Below, in pieces: positions 56,222-63,875 of a stretch of DNA of 64,000 bases. The notes under the pieces are model-generated. The model did not search any database. It worked only from the letters and a program-made list of their open reading frames with translations, and was not told where the DNA came from. The first letter of the stretch is position 1, and each line of letters opens with the position of its first letter. The stretch lies in the NCBI RefSeq assembly GCF_024198235.1, contig NZ_JAKCFB010000008.1:230773-294772 (forward strand). The letters run 5' to 3'. The DNA is from Myxococcus dinghuensis. Lineage in GTDB: Bacteria; Myxococcota; Myxococcia; Myxococcales; Myxococcaceae. The position numbers and the translations under genes were made by a program.

Positions 56222-59200
56222 GCCTCGAATGCAACGAGCTGCACCGCTTCCTGGCGGACCAGCTCTCACCCGACGAGCACGCGCGTTTCCGAGAGCACCT
56301 GCTGCACTGCTACGTCTGCGAGCGCGACTTCCACGAGGCCATGCAGCTCGAGATGCTGGCGCAGATGTCCCTGTCGCCCGAGTTCGAGGCGCGGGCCCAG
56401 GCTCAGGCCGCCGCGGACCGACACCAGGGCCCATCGCCCGACGCCGTCCCCGACGCGCCGGTTCCCCTCCGAGCCTGGCGGCGCGTGCTGTCCGGGCTGA
56501 AGACCCTCGCGGCGGTGCTGGCGTTGATGCTGCTCCTGCCCGCGGTGGACCAATGGGACGCCGGACGCATGGCGTGGCTGGACCTGGATGGGCCGCGCGC
56601 CTTCGAGGGGCGCGTGACGTATCCCCCGGTGGATGCGCGCTACCGGGCCTTTGTCCCGGAGCGCAGCGCGGCCCGCCTCCGTCCGTCGGTGGCGGCGCTG
56701 CCGCTGCAGGAGCTCTCCCGCATGGAGGCCCGCGGCGACCTGCGCGGCATCGCCACGGCGTACCTGCTGTATGGCGCGCCCCGGCAGGCCCTGGCCTTCA
56801 TGAAGCAACTGCCGCCGTCCGCCGACCGCGACAGCGACCTGGCGCTCCTCGCGTTGGAGCAGGCGCGTCAGGCGCCCTCCCTCGACGAGCGCAACGCGCA
56901 CTTGGAGGAAGCGTTGGCGCTGGTGTCTGGCGTGTTGGAGCGCGCCCCTCGCCATCCCCAGGCGCTGTGGAACCGGGGACTGGTCCTGCGGGAGCTGGGC
57001 CTGTCGCTGCTGGCGGCCCAGGCCTTCGGCGAGGTCGCGAGGCTGGGCGAGCCAGGGTGGAGCGAGGAGGCCCTGGCGGCGGAGCGCGTGCTGCGTGACG
57101 CCACGCAGGCTCGGGGACGGGCCTGGAAGGAGGCCTATGCGGCGGCGCGCGAACTGACGGGGGCCGACGGCGCGCGGCTGCCATTGGAGCAGGCGCGGGT
57201 GCACCCGGGCATCTTGCGGCTGGGCTTCTACGACGCGCTGCGGGCGGCGCGCTCGCGCGAGGACGCGCTGCGACTGACGCCGCTGTCGCGGGTGCTCGAC
57301 GCGCGTTACGGCGGACACGTCCTCGAGGACGCGGTGGCGCGCGTGGCCAGCCGGGACTTCTCCCGTCGTGGCCCCCTGGCCCTCCTCTACGCGAGGCTGG
57401 TGCGCGAGGACGTCCCGTTCGACGGGGCCGCGTTGGAGACGCTGCGCCGCTCCGGGGAGTCGGACCTGTACCTGGGCGCGCTCATCCTCGCGAGCAGCGC
57501 GGGGCAGTCGGTGGATTCGGCGGCGCTGGTGCGCCTGGCCGGCGCGTCCGAGGACCCGTGGATCCGCGTCTTCGCCGACCGCGAGCAGGCGCTCGTGGAC
57601 CAGCGGGCGGGGCGCTGGTGGAAGGCCGAGGAGCGGCTCCTGTCGTCGGTGGAGCGCTGCCAGAAGGACGGGCTCGTGTACCGGTGCCTGGGCCTGGAGC
57701 GGCAGTTGACGGACCTGTACCTGGAGCTGCACCGCCCGGCGGAGGCCTTCCGTCAGGCGTGGAGCGGGTGGGGGCGTGCGCAGGAGGCCCGCGAGTGGCA
57801 GTTCGAACAGGAGTTCCTGCAGGAGCTGGCGGACGTGGCGCGCTATCAGCACGCCTTCGCGAGCGCGCGCGCGTACCTGGAGGAGTCCCTGGCGCGCATG
57901 CCGGAGGACTGCGCGCAGCGCTCGTACGTGCACCGCAACCTCTCGCTGCTGGCGTGGCAGACGTTCCGTCCCGACCTCGCGCGCGCATGGCTGGAGCGGG
58001 CGGTGGAGTGTGAGCGCCCCCTGGGCATGACGGGCGCGTGGGTGCTGACGGAGATGGCCCGCGGGCACCTCGAGCCCGGGGACGAGGGCCGCTTGTGGCG
58101 CGCGTTGTCCGAGCTGCGCCAGGGCGGCATGACACCCGGGCGCGAGGCGTTGCTGCTCGTCATGGAGGGGCAGTTCACGCTGCGCCGGTCGCGCGAGGAG
58201 GGAACGCTGCTCCTCTGGAAGGGGCTGGCGATGGGGGAGCGCGCGCCTCGCGACCCGGACGCGCTCAAGGCCCGCGCCTTCGGCTACTCCGCGCTCATCT
58301 CCGAGGCGGGACGCGCTGGCGCCTGGCCGGAGGCGCTGGTGCTCGTCGGACAGGACCTGCGCCTCCAGCCGATTCCCGCGTCCTGCCTGCTGGCGGTGTC
58401 CGTCCACCACGAGCAGACGGTGGTGCTGGCGAAGGGGCCCTCCGGAGAGCTGGCCGGCCACTACGACGAGCTGCGCACCGAGCCGCTGCGCGACGCCGCG
58501 ACGGGGCTGGTGCCGTCGTCGCTGCTCAAGGTGCTCCATGGCTGCGAGCGGGTGGACGTGCTGGCGCGCCCCCCCGTCCACGGGTTGACCGGCCTGCTGC
58601 CCGACGACACGGCCTGGAGCTACCGCGTGGGCCGCGGGGAGACGTCGCCGCCCACGCGCGGCGGACCGGGGACGCACCTGGTCGTCACCGACGTGGCGAG
58701 CCCCGCGTCGCTGCGGCTGCCGAGGCTCGGGGAGTTGACGCCCCCGCGACTGCCGGACCCATGGCGGGTCGTCCTCCGGGGGGCCGCGGCCACGCCCTCG
58801 GAGGTGCTGAAGTCGATGGCGGACGCCTCCGAAATCGAAGTGCACGCGCACGGCCTGTACAGCGCGGCCACGTCCGACGCGTCGCTGGTGGTGCTCTCGC
58901 CCGAACTCGATGGCGCGTATGCCCTCACCGCGGACCTGGTGCGCCAGACGCGCCTGTCCCATGCGCCGCTCGTCCTGCTGGCCACGTGCGGCGCGGCGAG
59001 GACGGCGCCGTTTCCTCACGAGTCCTACAGCCTGCCGGTGGCCTTCATCGAAGCGGGGGCGAGCGCGGTGCTGGCGTCCACGCTGGAGATTCCGGACACC
59101 GCCGGAGCCTTCTTCGAGAACGTGCGCGAGCGTGTCCGCTCGGGGGCCGCGGCCTCCGGGGCGCTCCGGGACGCGCGGGCGCAGTGGGCCCGCGAGCATC

Positions 59201-59244
59201 CCGAGGACCGCGCGTGGCTGCCCCACGTGCTGCTCTTCGAGTGA
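56218..59244 (+). CDS. Anti-sigma–TM–TPR–CHAT protease fusion of module 1
   Basis: The 1008-aa product joins four parts. First, a zf-HC2-type anti-sigma domain with Cys5 and HxxxCxxC at His27, Cys31 and Cys34. Second, a TM helix near 90-110. Third, a helical region (about 150-715) with TPR-like repeats, e.g. HPQALWNRGLVLRELGLSLL and GRWWKAEERLLSSVERC. Fourth, a CHAT caspase-like domain (about 722-1008) with His876 in EIEVHAHGLYS and Cys924 in LVLLATCGAA, followed by FIEAGASAVLAST. Six Cys before the catalytic Cys recur at equivalent places in the paralogue, which suits disulfides outside the cytoplasm. One TM helix implies anti-sigma inside and CHAT in the periplasm. Protease activity and target are inferred. 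Confidence 0.93.
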   Translation: MSLECNELHRFLADQLSPDEHARFREHLLHCYVCERDFHEAMQLEMLAQMSLSPEFEARAQAQAAADRHQGPSPDAVPDAPVPLRAWRRVLSGLKTLAAVLALMLLLPAVDQWDAGRMAWLDLDGPRAFEGRVTYPPVDARYRAFVPERSAARLRPSVAALPLQELSRMEARGDLRGIATAYLLYGAPRQALAFMKQLPPSADRDSDLALLALEQARQAPSLDERNAHLEEALALVSGVLERAPRHPQALWNRGLVLRELGLSLLAAQAFGEVARLGEPGWSEEALAAERVLRDATQARGRAWKEAYAAARELTGADGARLPLEQARVHPGILRLGFYDALRAARSREDALRLTPLSRVLDARYGGHVLEDAVARVASRDFSRRGPLALLYARLVREDVPFDGAALETLRRSGESDLYLGALILASSAGQSVDSAALVRLAGASEDPWIRVFADREQALVDQRAGRWWKAEERLLSSVERCQKDGLVYRCLGLERQLTDLYLELHRPAEAFRQAWSGWGRAQEAREWQFEQEFLQELADVARYQHAFASARAYLEESLARMPEDCAQRSYVHRNLSLLAWQTFRPDLARAWLERAVECERPLGMTGAWVLTEMARGHLEPGDEGRLWRALSELRQGGMTPGREALLLVMEGQFTLRRSREEGTLLLWKGLAMGERAPRDPDALKARAFGYSALISEAGRAGAWPEALVLVGQDLRLQPIPASCLLAVSVHHEQTVVLAKGPSGELAGHYDELRTEPLRDAATGLVPSSLLKVLHGCERVDVLARPPVHGLTGLLPDDTAWSYRVGRGETSPPTRGGPGTHLVVTDVASPASLRLPRLGELTPPRLPDPWRVVLRGAAATPSEVLKSMADASEIEVHAHGLYSAATSDASLVVLSPELDGAYALTADLVRQTRLSHAPLVLLATCGAARTAPFPHESYSLPVAFIEAGASAVLASTLEIPDTAGAFFENVRERVRSGAAASGALRDARAQWAREHPEDRAWLPHVLLFE

Positions 59245-59301
59245 GCAGGGGACGACGGCCGCCGCGCTGACGCAGCTCCCCTGACGGGTTCTTCGAAAGA
59301 A

Positions 59302-59322
59302 ATACAACCTGATGCGTTGTAT
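59302..59322. promoter_or_regulatory. Inverted repeat ATACAAC/GTTGTAT
   Basis: ATACAAC (59302-59308) and GTTGTAT (59316-59322) form a perfect 7-bp inverted repeat around CTGATGC, in a short AT-rich patch 58 bases after the module 1 protein. TTCTT-CGA-AAGAA (59290-59302) is a second small repeat beside it. It may be an operator or promoter element for the short ORF or module 2, or a weak terminator. The 523-base gap 59245-59767 otherwise holds only a short ORF and a second inverted repeat. Confidence 0.4.
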
Positions 59323-59383
59323 GGGTGAAGGGTCTCGATGCCGGTGCATCCCGCGCCGACGCGAGCCTGGGAGGATGCGGGTC

Positions 59384-59563
59384 ATGACGAGCTGCATGGA
59401 TGGGGCGGGCCCCGCCTGGCCGTTGGAGGACGTCGACGACGAAGAGGTCCCCGCCGCGGACGTGGTGGACGGCGGCGTGCCGGATGGGGACGAGGAGCCC
59501 CCCGCGCCGGACGCGGCGAACCCGGACGTGAGGGACCCTCCGCCGACCGGGCCGCGTGGCTGA
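59384..59563 (+). CDS. Possible short acidic, proline-rich protein of module 1
   Basis: A frame of 59 codons starts at ATG 59384 with GGGAGG nine bases upstream. The product is strongly acidic (WPLEDVDDEEVPAADVVDGG, PDGDEEPPAPDAANPDVRD) and Pro-rich, with no signal peptide, TM helix or domain. It occupies the place, after the CHAT gene, that another short ORF occupies in module 2, but the two products are not clearly alignable. It might be a partner or substrate, or it might not be a gene. Codon bias gives no firm decision at this length. Confidence 0.35.
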   Translation: MTSCMDGAGPAWPLEDVDDEEVPAADVVDGGVPDGDEEPPAPDAANPDVRDPPPTGPRG

Positions 59564-59673
59564 AATCCTCCGGGGGGCGGGTGGCTCGAGACCGACCACC
59601 CGCCCTGACCGGCGAGGCATGGGGGGAGGGTCCCCACCACCCTGGCAGCGGGACCGCGTGTCGTGGAAGTGGC

Positions 59674-59701
59674 GGAAACCGGCGTGGTTGCGTCGGTTTC
59701 C
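59674..59701. promoter_or_regulatory. Inverted repeat GGAAACCG/CGGTTTCC upstream of module 2
   Basis: GGAAACCG (59674-59681) and CGGTTTCC (59694-59701) form a perfect 8-bp inverted repeat with a 12-base loop, 66 bases ahead of the sigma factor start. GGAAAC resembles an ECF -35 element, but no CGTC-type -10 lies at the usual spacing. An operator or a leader hairpin is possible. Confidence 0.4.
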
Positions 59702-59767
59702 AGACGCCGACCCAAGGATTCCGGGGGGCCGCGTTTCGACTGGGCGTGGAAGGAGGGCGAGGGGTCG

Positions 59768-60376
59768 ATGAGCGACCATCGCAATGCCTCGGTGAAGTGT
59801 TTCGCCGTGGCCTACAGTGCCCCCGTGGCACATGACGGCTTCGAGGAGTTCGCGCAACGCGTCAGGCCGATGTTGGTGGCCCTGGCTCGGCGTCTGTGTG
59901 GCCAGGGGGGCATCGACCCCGAGGACCTGGCTCAGGAGGCGCTCGTCCGGGCGCTCGTCCACCATGCCGCGTTGTCCACCCAGCCGGAGCCTGTGTACCG
60001 GGCGTGGTTGTGCCGCGCCCTCACCAACCATTTCCTGGACCAGTGCCGACGCCGGCGCACGGAGCTGCTCGAGCAGGAGCGCCGGGACATCCGTCTGGTG
60101 CGCGACGACGTGGAGTCTCCGGACGCGAGAGGCTCCGGGGAGATGTGGGAGCGCGTGTCGGACGAGGACCTGAAGCAGGCCATCGCCCGGCTGTCGAACC
60201 CGCGGGTGCGGGAGGCGTTCGAACTGCACGCCTCCGGGCTGCGCTACCGGGCCATCGCCCAGCGAATGGGCGTGCCGGAGGGCACGGTGGGGAGCTGGCT
60301 GTTCCAGGCCCGCAAGGAGCTGCGCGAGCTGTTGTCGCAGATGAAGGGCGACGACGGCGACGGGGGCCATCCATGA
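59768..60376 (+). CDS. ECF-type sigma factor of module 2
   Basis: The 202-aa product is a paralogue of the module 1 sigma factor, with region 2 (FAQRVRPMLVALARRLCG, DPEDLAQEALVRALVHH, RAWLCRALTNHFLDQCRRRR) and region 4 (VREAFELHASGLRYRAIAQRM, GTVGSWLFQARKELREL). The linker is less acidic than in module 1. ATG 59768 follows a GGAGGGCGAGGGG stretch; the frame stays open 35 codons upstream without family-like residues. Its TGA overlaps the CHAT gene ATG by four bases, as in module 1. Divergence of its region 4 suggests a different promoter set. Confidence 0.92.
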   Translation: MSDHRNASVKCFAVAYSAPVAHDGFEEFAQRVRPMLVALARRLCGQGGIDPEDLAQEALVRALVHHAALSTQPEPVYRAWLCRALTNHFLDQCRRRRTELLEQERRDIRLVRDDVESPDARGSGEMWERVSDEDLKQAIARLSNPRVREAFELHASGLRYRAIAQRMGVPEGTVGSWLFQARKELRELLSQMKGDDGDGGHP

Positions 60377-63300
60377 GTCCCCCCTGCAACAAGCTGTTCC
60401 TCTTCCTGGACGGCGAGCTGCCGCCGGTGGACGAGGAGAACTTCCGACACCACCTGGCGCGCTGCGCCCTGTGCGCCTCCGGCCTGCACGAGGCCATGCA
60501 GTTGGAGATGCTCGGGTTCCAGGCGATGGGCCAGGACGGGCTCCCGCTGGACGAGGACGTGGCGTCGGAGGCCTCCGAGCCGATCTGGCCCGTTCCCGCA
60601 TGGCCCCGGCCTCCCTCCCGCGCGGAGCGGCTGTGGCTGCGTTGGCGGCCGAGGCTCCCCGCGCGCGCGTGGTGGGCGGTGGGGGGCGCGCTGGCGTTGG
60701 TGGTGGCGCTGCTGGGCGTGTCGCTGCCGCGCTGGCGCGAGGCGCCGCCGGAGGTCTGGGGCGCGCAGTCAGCCCAGCGTGGCCTCGAGGCCCGGGTGGC
60801 GTACGCGCGGGCGGACGTCTACCAGCGCTTCGTGCCGATGCGCGGCGGGAGCGAGTCCCCCGTGGCGACGAGCCCGCTGCCCCTGCGCGAGCTGGCCTCG
60901 CTGGAGGAGGAGGGCGACCTGCACGGCATCGCCGCGGCCTACCTGGTGCGTGGTGACTGGCGGCAGGCGTCGGACTTCCTGCGGCGCTCGCCCGCGTCGG
61001 TCGACCGGGACTGCGACCTGGCCGTCGTCGCGCTCGAGCAGGGGCGGCTGGAGGACGCGCTGGAGCTGCTGGAGGGCGTCCTGCGGCAGGTCCCGGACCA
61101 CCCGCAGGCCCTGTGGAACCGGGCGCTCGTGTTGAGGGACATGGGGCTGACGCTCCAGGCGGCGGAGTCCTTCGACGCGGTGGTGAAGCTGGGCGAGGCG
61201 GGCTGGAGCGAGGAGGCGAAGGTGCGCGCCCAGGCGCTGCGCAGCGAGACGAACCTGCGCTCGCGGGCCTTCCAGGACGCGCGCGCCGCGGCGCTGGACT
61301 TGGGCACGGTGGAGGGCGCGCGCCTGCCGTTGGAGGAGGCGAAGCGCTTTCCGGGCGTGGTGCGGCTGGCCTTCTACGACGCGGTGAGGGCGGCGCCCAC
61401 GCGCGACGCGGCGCTGCGGCTGCTGCCGCTGGCCCGGGTGCTGGACGAGGTCCAGGGGGGCACCACGCTGCGCGACACCGTGGAGCGCGCGGCCCGCGCG
61501 GACTTCCGGCGACGGGGCCCGCTGGCGCGCGACTACGCGCGGCTCCTGCGCGGTGAACACCCGGACGCAGGCGCCCTCCTGGAGACGCTGCGGCGCTCCG
61601 GGGAGGACGACCTGTACCTGGGCGCGCTGGTGTCGCGCGCCGCGGAGGACGCGCACCTGGACGACTTCGTGCGCATCGCCCGCGCGAGCGAGGACCCGTG
61701 GCTGACGTTGCTGGCCGAGCGCGAGCTGTCCGTCCGCGAGGAGCGCGAGGGCCGCTGGTGGAAGGCCGAGCAGCGGCTGCGCGCCGCGCTGGCGACGTGC
61801 TCGGGGCGTGGGCTGGGCTACCGCTGCGCCACGCTCAAGCGGCGGCTCGCGGACCTGTTCGTGCGGCTGCACCGCCCGGCGGACGCGTTGGAGGAGGCGC
61901 GCGCGGGGTGGCGCCTGACGCGGGACATGGGCGAGTGGAACCTGGAGCTGCAGTTCCTCCAGGAGATGGCGCAGATCGCCCGCTACCGCCACAGCGCCGC
62001 GAGCGCGCGCGCGTACCTGCGCGAGTCGCTGTCGCGCAGCCCGGACGACTGCGAGCAGCGAACGTACGTGCACCGCAACCTCGCCACCGTGGCGTGGGCG
62101 GACTTCCGGCCGGTGGAGGCTCGCGGGGAGCTGGAGCAGGCGTCGCGGTGTGGTCGCTCCCTGGGCATGCCCGGGGCCTGGGTGCTGTCGTACCTGGCGC
62201 GCTTCGGCGCGGAGCTGCGGGACGAGGACGTGTTCCGTCGCACGCTCGCGGAGCTGCGCCGTGGGCCGCGCACGCCGGGGGAGCGCGCCCTGCTGACCTT
62301 CCTCGAGGGGCAGTTCGTGCTGGAGCACGAGCGGACCACGGGGCGCGAGCTGCTGCGCGGCGCCATCGACGCGGCGGACCGCCTGCCCCTGGACGACGTC
62401 GACGCGCGCAAGGCACGCACCTTCGCGTACGGCGTGCTGGTGGGGGACGCGGGCCGCGCGTCGGCGCAGGAGCAGGTGCTCACGCTGATGGGGCAGGCGC
62501 TGCGGCTGCCGGTGCCCGACCGCTGCGTGCTGGCCGTGGCGGCGGACTACGAGCGGACGGTGGTGACGGTGCGCGACGCGCAGGGCCGGCTGGCGGGGGC
62601 CTATGACGACCAGCGCACCGCGCCCCTGCACGCGCATGGCGCGGGCCTGGTGCCCGAGCGGCTCGTGGCGGCCCTCCGAGGCTGCGAGCATGTCGACGTG
62701 CTCGCCCTGCCCCCCGTCCATGGCCTGCCGGGGCTGCTGCCGGCGGACGTGGCCTGGAGCTACCGCGTGGGGTTGGCCTCGACGTCGTCTTCGGCGCCCA
62801 CGGGCGCGGGGGGCTCCTCGGGACGCCACCTCGTGGTGACGGACGTGGCCGCGCCGCGTTCGCTCGGGCTGGAGCAGCTCTCCCCGCTGGAGTCGCCGCG
62901 GGTGCCGGATCCGCTGCGCGCGGAGCTCCGGGGCGCGGCCGCGACGCCGTCGCGCGTGCTGCGGGAGATGGTGGACGCGGGGGAGATCGAAATCCACGCC
63001 CACGGCCTCTTCAGCCCGGAGCTGTCGGACGTGTCGCTCCTGGTGCTGGCGCCCGAGGACGACGGGCAGTACGCCCTCACCGCGGCCCAGGTCCGTGGAC
63101 AGCGGCTGACGGGCGCGCCGCTGGTGCTGCTGGCGGCGTGCGGCGCCGCGCGCTCCGCGCCCTTCCTCCACGAAGCCGTCAGCCTCCCGGTGGCCTTCAT
63201 CGAGGCGGGCGCGCGCACGGTGTTCGCCGCCACCACGGACATCCCCGACACCGCCGGCCGCTTCTTCGAGGCCGTGCGCGAGCGCGTCCGCGCCGGTGAG

Positions 63301-63393
63301 CGGCCCTCGAAGGCCCTGCGCGACGAGCGCCTGGCGTGGCTCTCCCGGGAGCCCGCTGCGACGTGGCCCGCCCACGTCCTGCTGTTCGAGTGA
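60373..63393 (+). CDS. Anti-sigma–TM–TPR–CHAT protease fusion of module 2
   Basis: The 1006-aa product has the same architecture as module 1: anti-sigma zinc finger (Cys5, His27, Cys31, Cys34), TM helix at about 100-118 (WWAVGGALALVVALLGVSL), helical TPR-like region (about 150-710; HPQALWNRALVLRDMGLTLQ, GRWWKAEQRLRAALATC), and CHAT domain (about 717-1006). The catalytic residues are His875 in EIEIHAHGLFS and Cys923 in LVLLAACGAA. Six non-catalytic Cys match positions in the paralogue; one extra Cys occurs in RDCDLAVV. It is encoded in an ATGA overlap with its sigma factor. Membrane anchoring, sigma binding and proteolysis are inferred from domains. Confidence 0.93.
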   Translation: MSPPCNKLFLFLDGELPPVDEENFRHHLARCALCASGLHEAMQLEMLGFQAMGQDGLPLDEDVASEASEPIWPVPAWPRPPSRAERLWLRWRPRLPARAWWAVGGALALVVALLGVSLPRWREAPPEVWGAQSAQRGLEARVAYARADVYQRFVPMRGGSESPVATSPLPLRELASLEEEGDLHGIAAAYLVRGDWRQASDFLRRSPASVDRDCDLAVVALEQGRLEDALELLEGVLRQVPDHPQALWNRALVLRDMGLTLQAAESFDAVVKLGEAGWSEEAKVRAQALRSETNLRSRAFQDARAAALDLGTVEGARLPLEEAKRFPGVVRLAFYDAVRAAPTRDAALRLLPLARVLDEVQGGTTLRDTVERAARADFRRRGPLARDYARLLRGEHPDAGALLETLRRSGEDDLYLGALVSRAAEDAHLDDFVRIARASEDPWLTLLAERELSVREEREGRWWKAEQRLRAALATCSGRGLGYRCATLKRRLADLFVRLHRPADALEEARAGWRLTRDMGEWNLELQFLQEMAQIARYRHSAASARAYLRESLSRSPDDCEQRTYVHRNLATVAWADFRPVEARGELEQASRCGRSLGMPGAWVLSYLARFGAELRDEDVFRRTLAELRRGPRTPGERALLTFLEGQFVLEHERTTGRELLRGAIDAADRLPLDDVDARKARTFAYGVLVGDAGRASAQEQVLTLMGQALRLPVPDRCVLAVAADYERTVVTVRDAQGRLAGAYDDQRTAPLHAHGAGLVPERLVAALRGCEHVDVLALPPVHGLPGLLPADVAWSYRVGLASTSSSAPTGAGGSSGRHLVVTDVAAPRSLGLEQLSPLESPRVPDPLRAELRGAAATPSRVLREMVDAGEIEIHAHGLFSPELSDVSLLVLAPEDDGQYALTAAQVRGQRLTGAPLVLLAACGAARSAPFLHEAVSLPVAFIEAGARTVFAATTDIPDTAGRFFEAVRERVRAGERPSKALRDERLAWLSREPAATWPAHVLLFE

Positions 63394-63490
63394 CGGCCAA
63401 GGTTTCCCACCCAGGACGTTCTCCGGTGGACGCCGCGGCATCCGCCCCGGCGCGTCCGTTCCGAACAGTCGTTCAGAGGGGGGCTGTCAC

Positions 63491-63673
63491 ATGCTCAAGT
63501 CGAACACGCGTCCGCCAGAAGAGGACCGCATCGCCCACGAGATTCCTGATCCGCCGCCGGAGAAGGACCGCGGCCTGAGGGCGCCCGGACCCACCGAGTC
63601 ATCCGCCTTCACCGTGAAACAGGGTGACTCCCACGCGGAGTCCACCGGGGTGGTCGAAGACACCCAGTCCTGA
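63491..63673 (+). CDS. Possible short proline-rich protein of module 2
   Basis: A 60-codon frame starts at ATG 63491 behind an AGAGGGGGG stretch, 97 bases after the CHAT gene. The product is charged and Pro-rich (RPPEEDRIAHEIPDPPPEKD, then GPTESSAFTVKQGDSHAEST) and has no signal, TM helix or domain. A strong intrinsic terminator follows, so transcription of the module may extend through this ORF. It could be a partner or a target of the CHAT protein. Not recognised from known families. Confidence 0.5.
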   Translation: MLKSNTRPPEEDRIAHEIPDPPPEKDRGLRAPGPTESSAFTVKQGDSHAESTGVVEDTQS

Positions 63674-63729
63674 GACACGCCGCGGCGTTTCACGACTCTC
63701 GGGAATCAGGTGTCGGTTGCATGTCTCGC

Positions 63730-63770
63730 GGGGCGTTTCCCAGAGGGGGAAACGCCCCGAAATCATTTTT
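63730..63770 (+). terminator. Intrinsic terminator after module 2
   Basis: GGGGCGTTTCCC (63730-63741) and GGGAAACGCCCC (63747-63758) form a perfect 12-bp stem with a 5-base loop, followed by GAAATCATTTTT. It lies 57 bases after the short ORF and is the clearest plus-strand terminator in the window. Confidence 0.85.
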
Positions 63771-63875
63771 AAGCCAACACCATCAAGAAAAACGTCTCCC
63801 TGCGTCTTGAAAGGGGAAGGGCGAGGCGGGGGCTGAGACTCGGCAGTGGGCGCATCGCGACGACGGGGGGACGAG

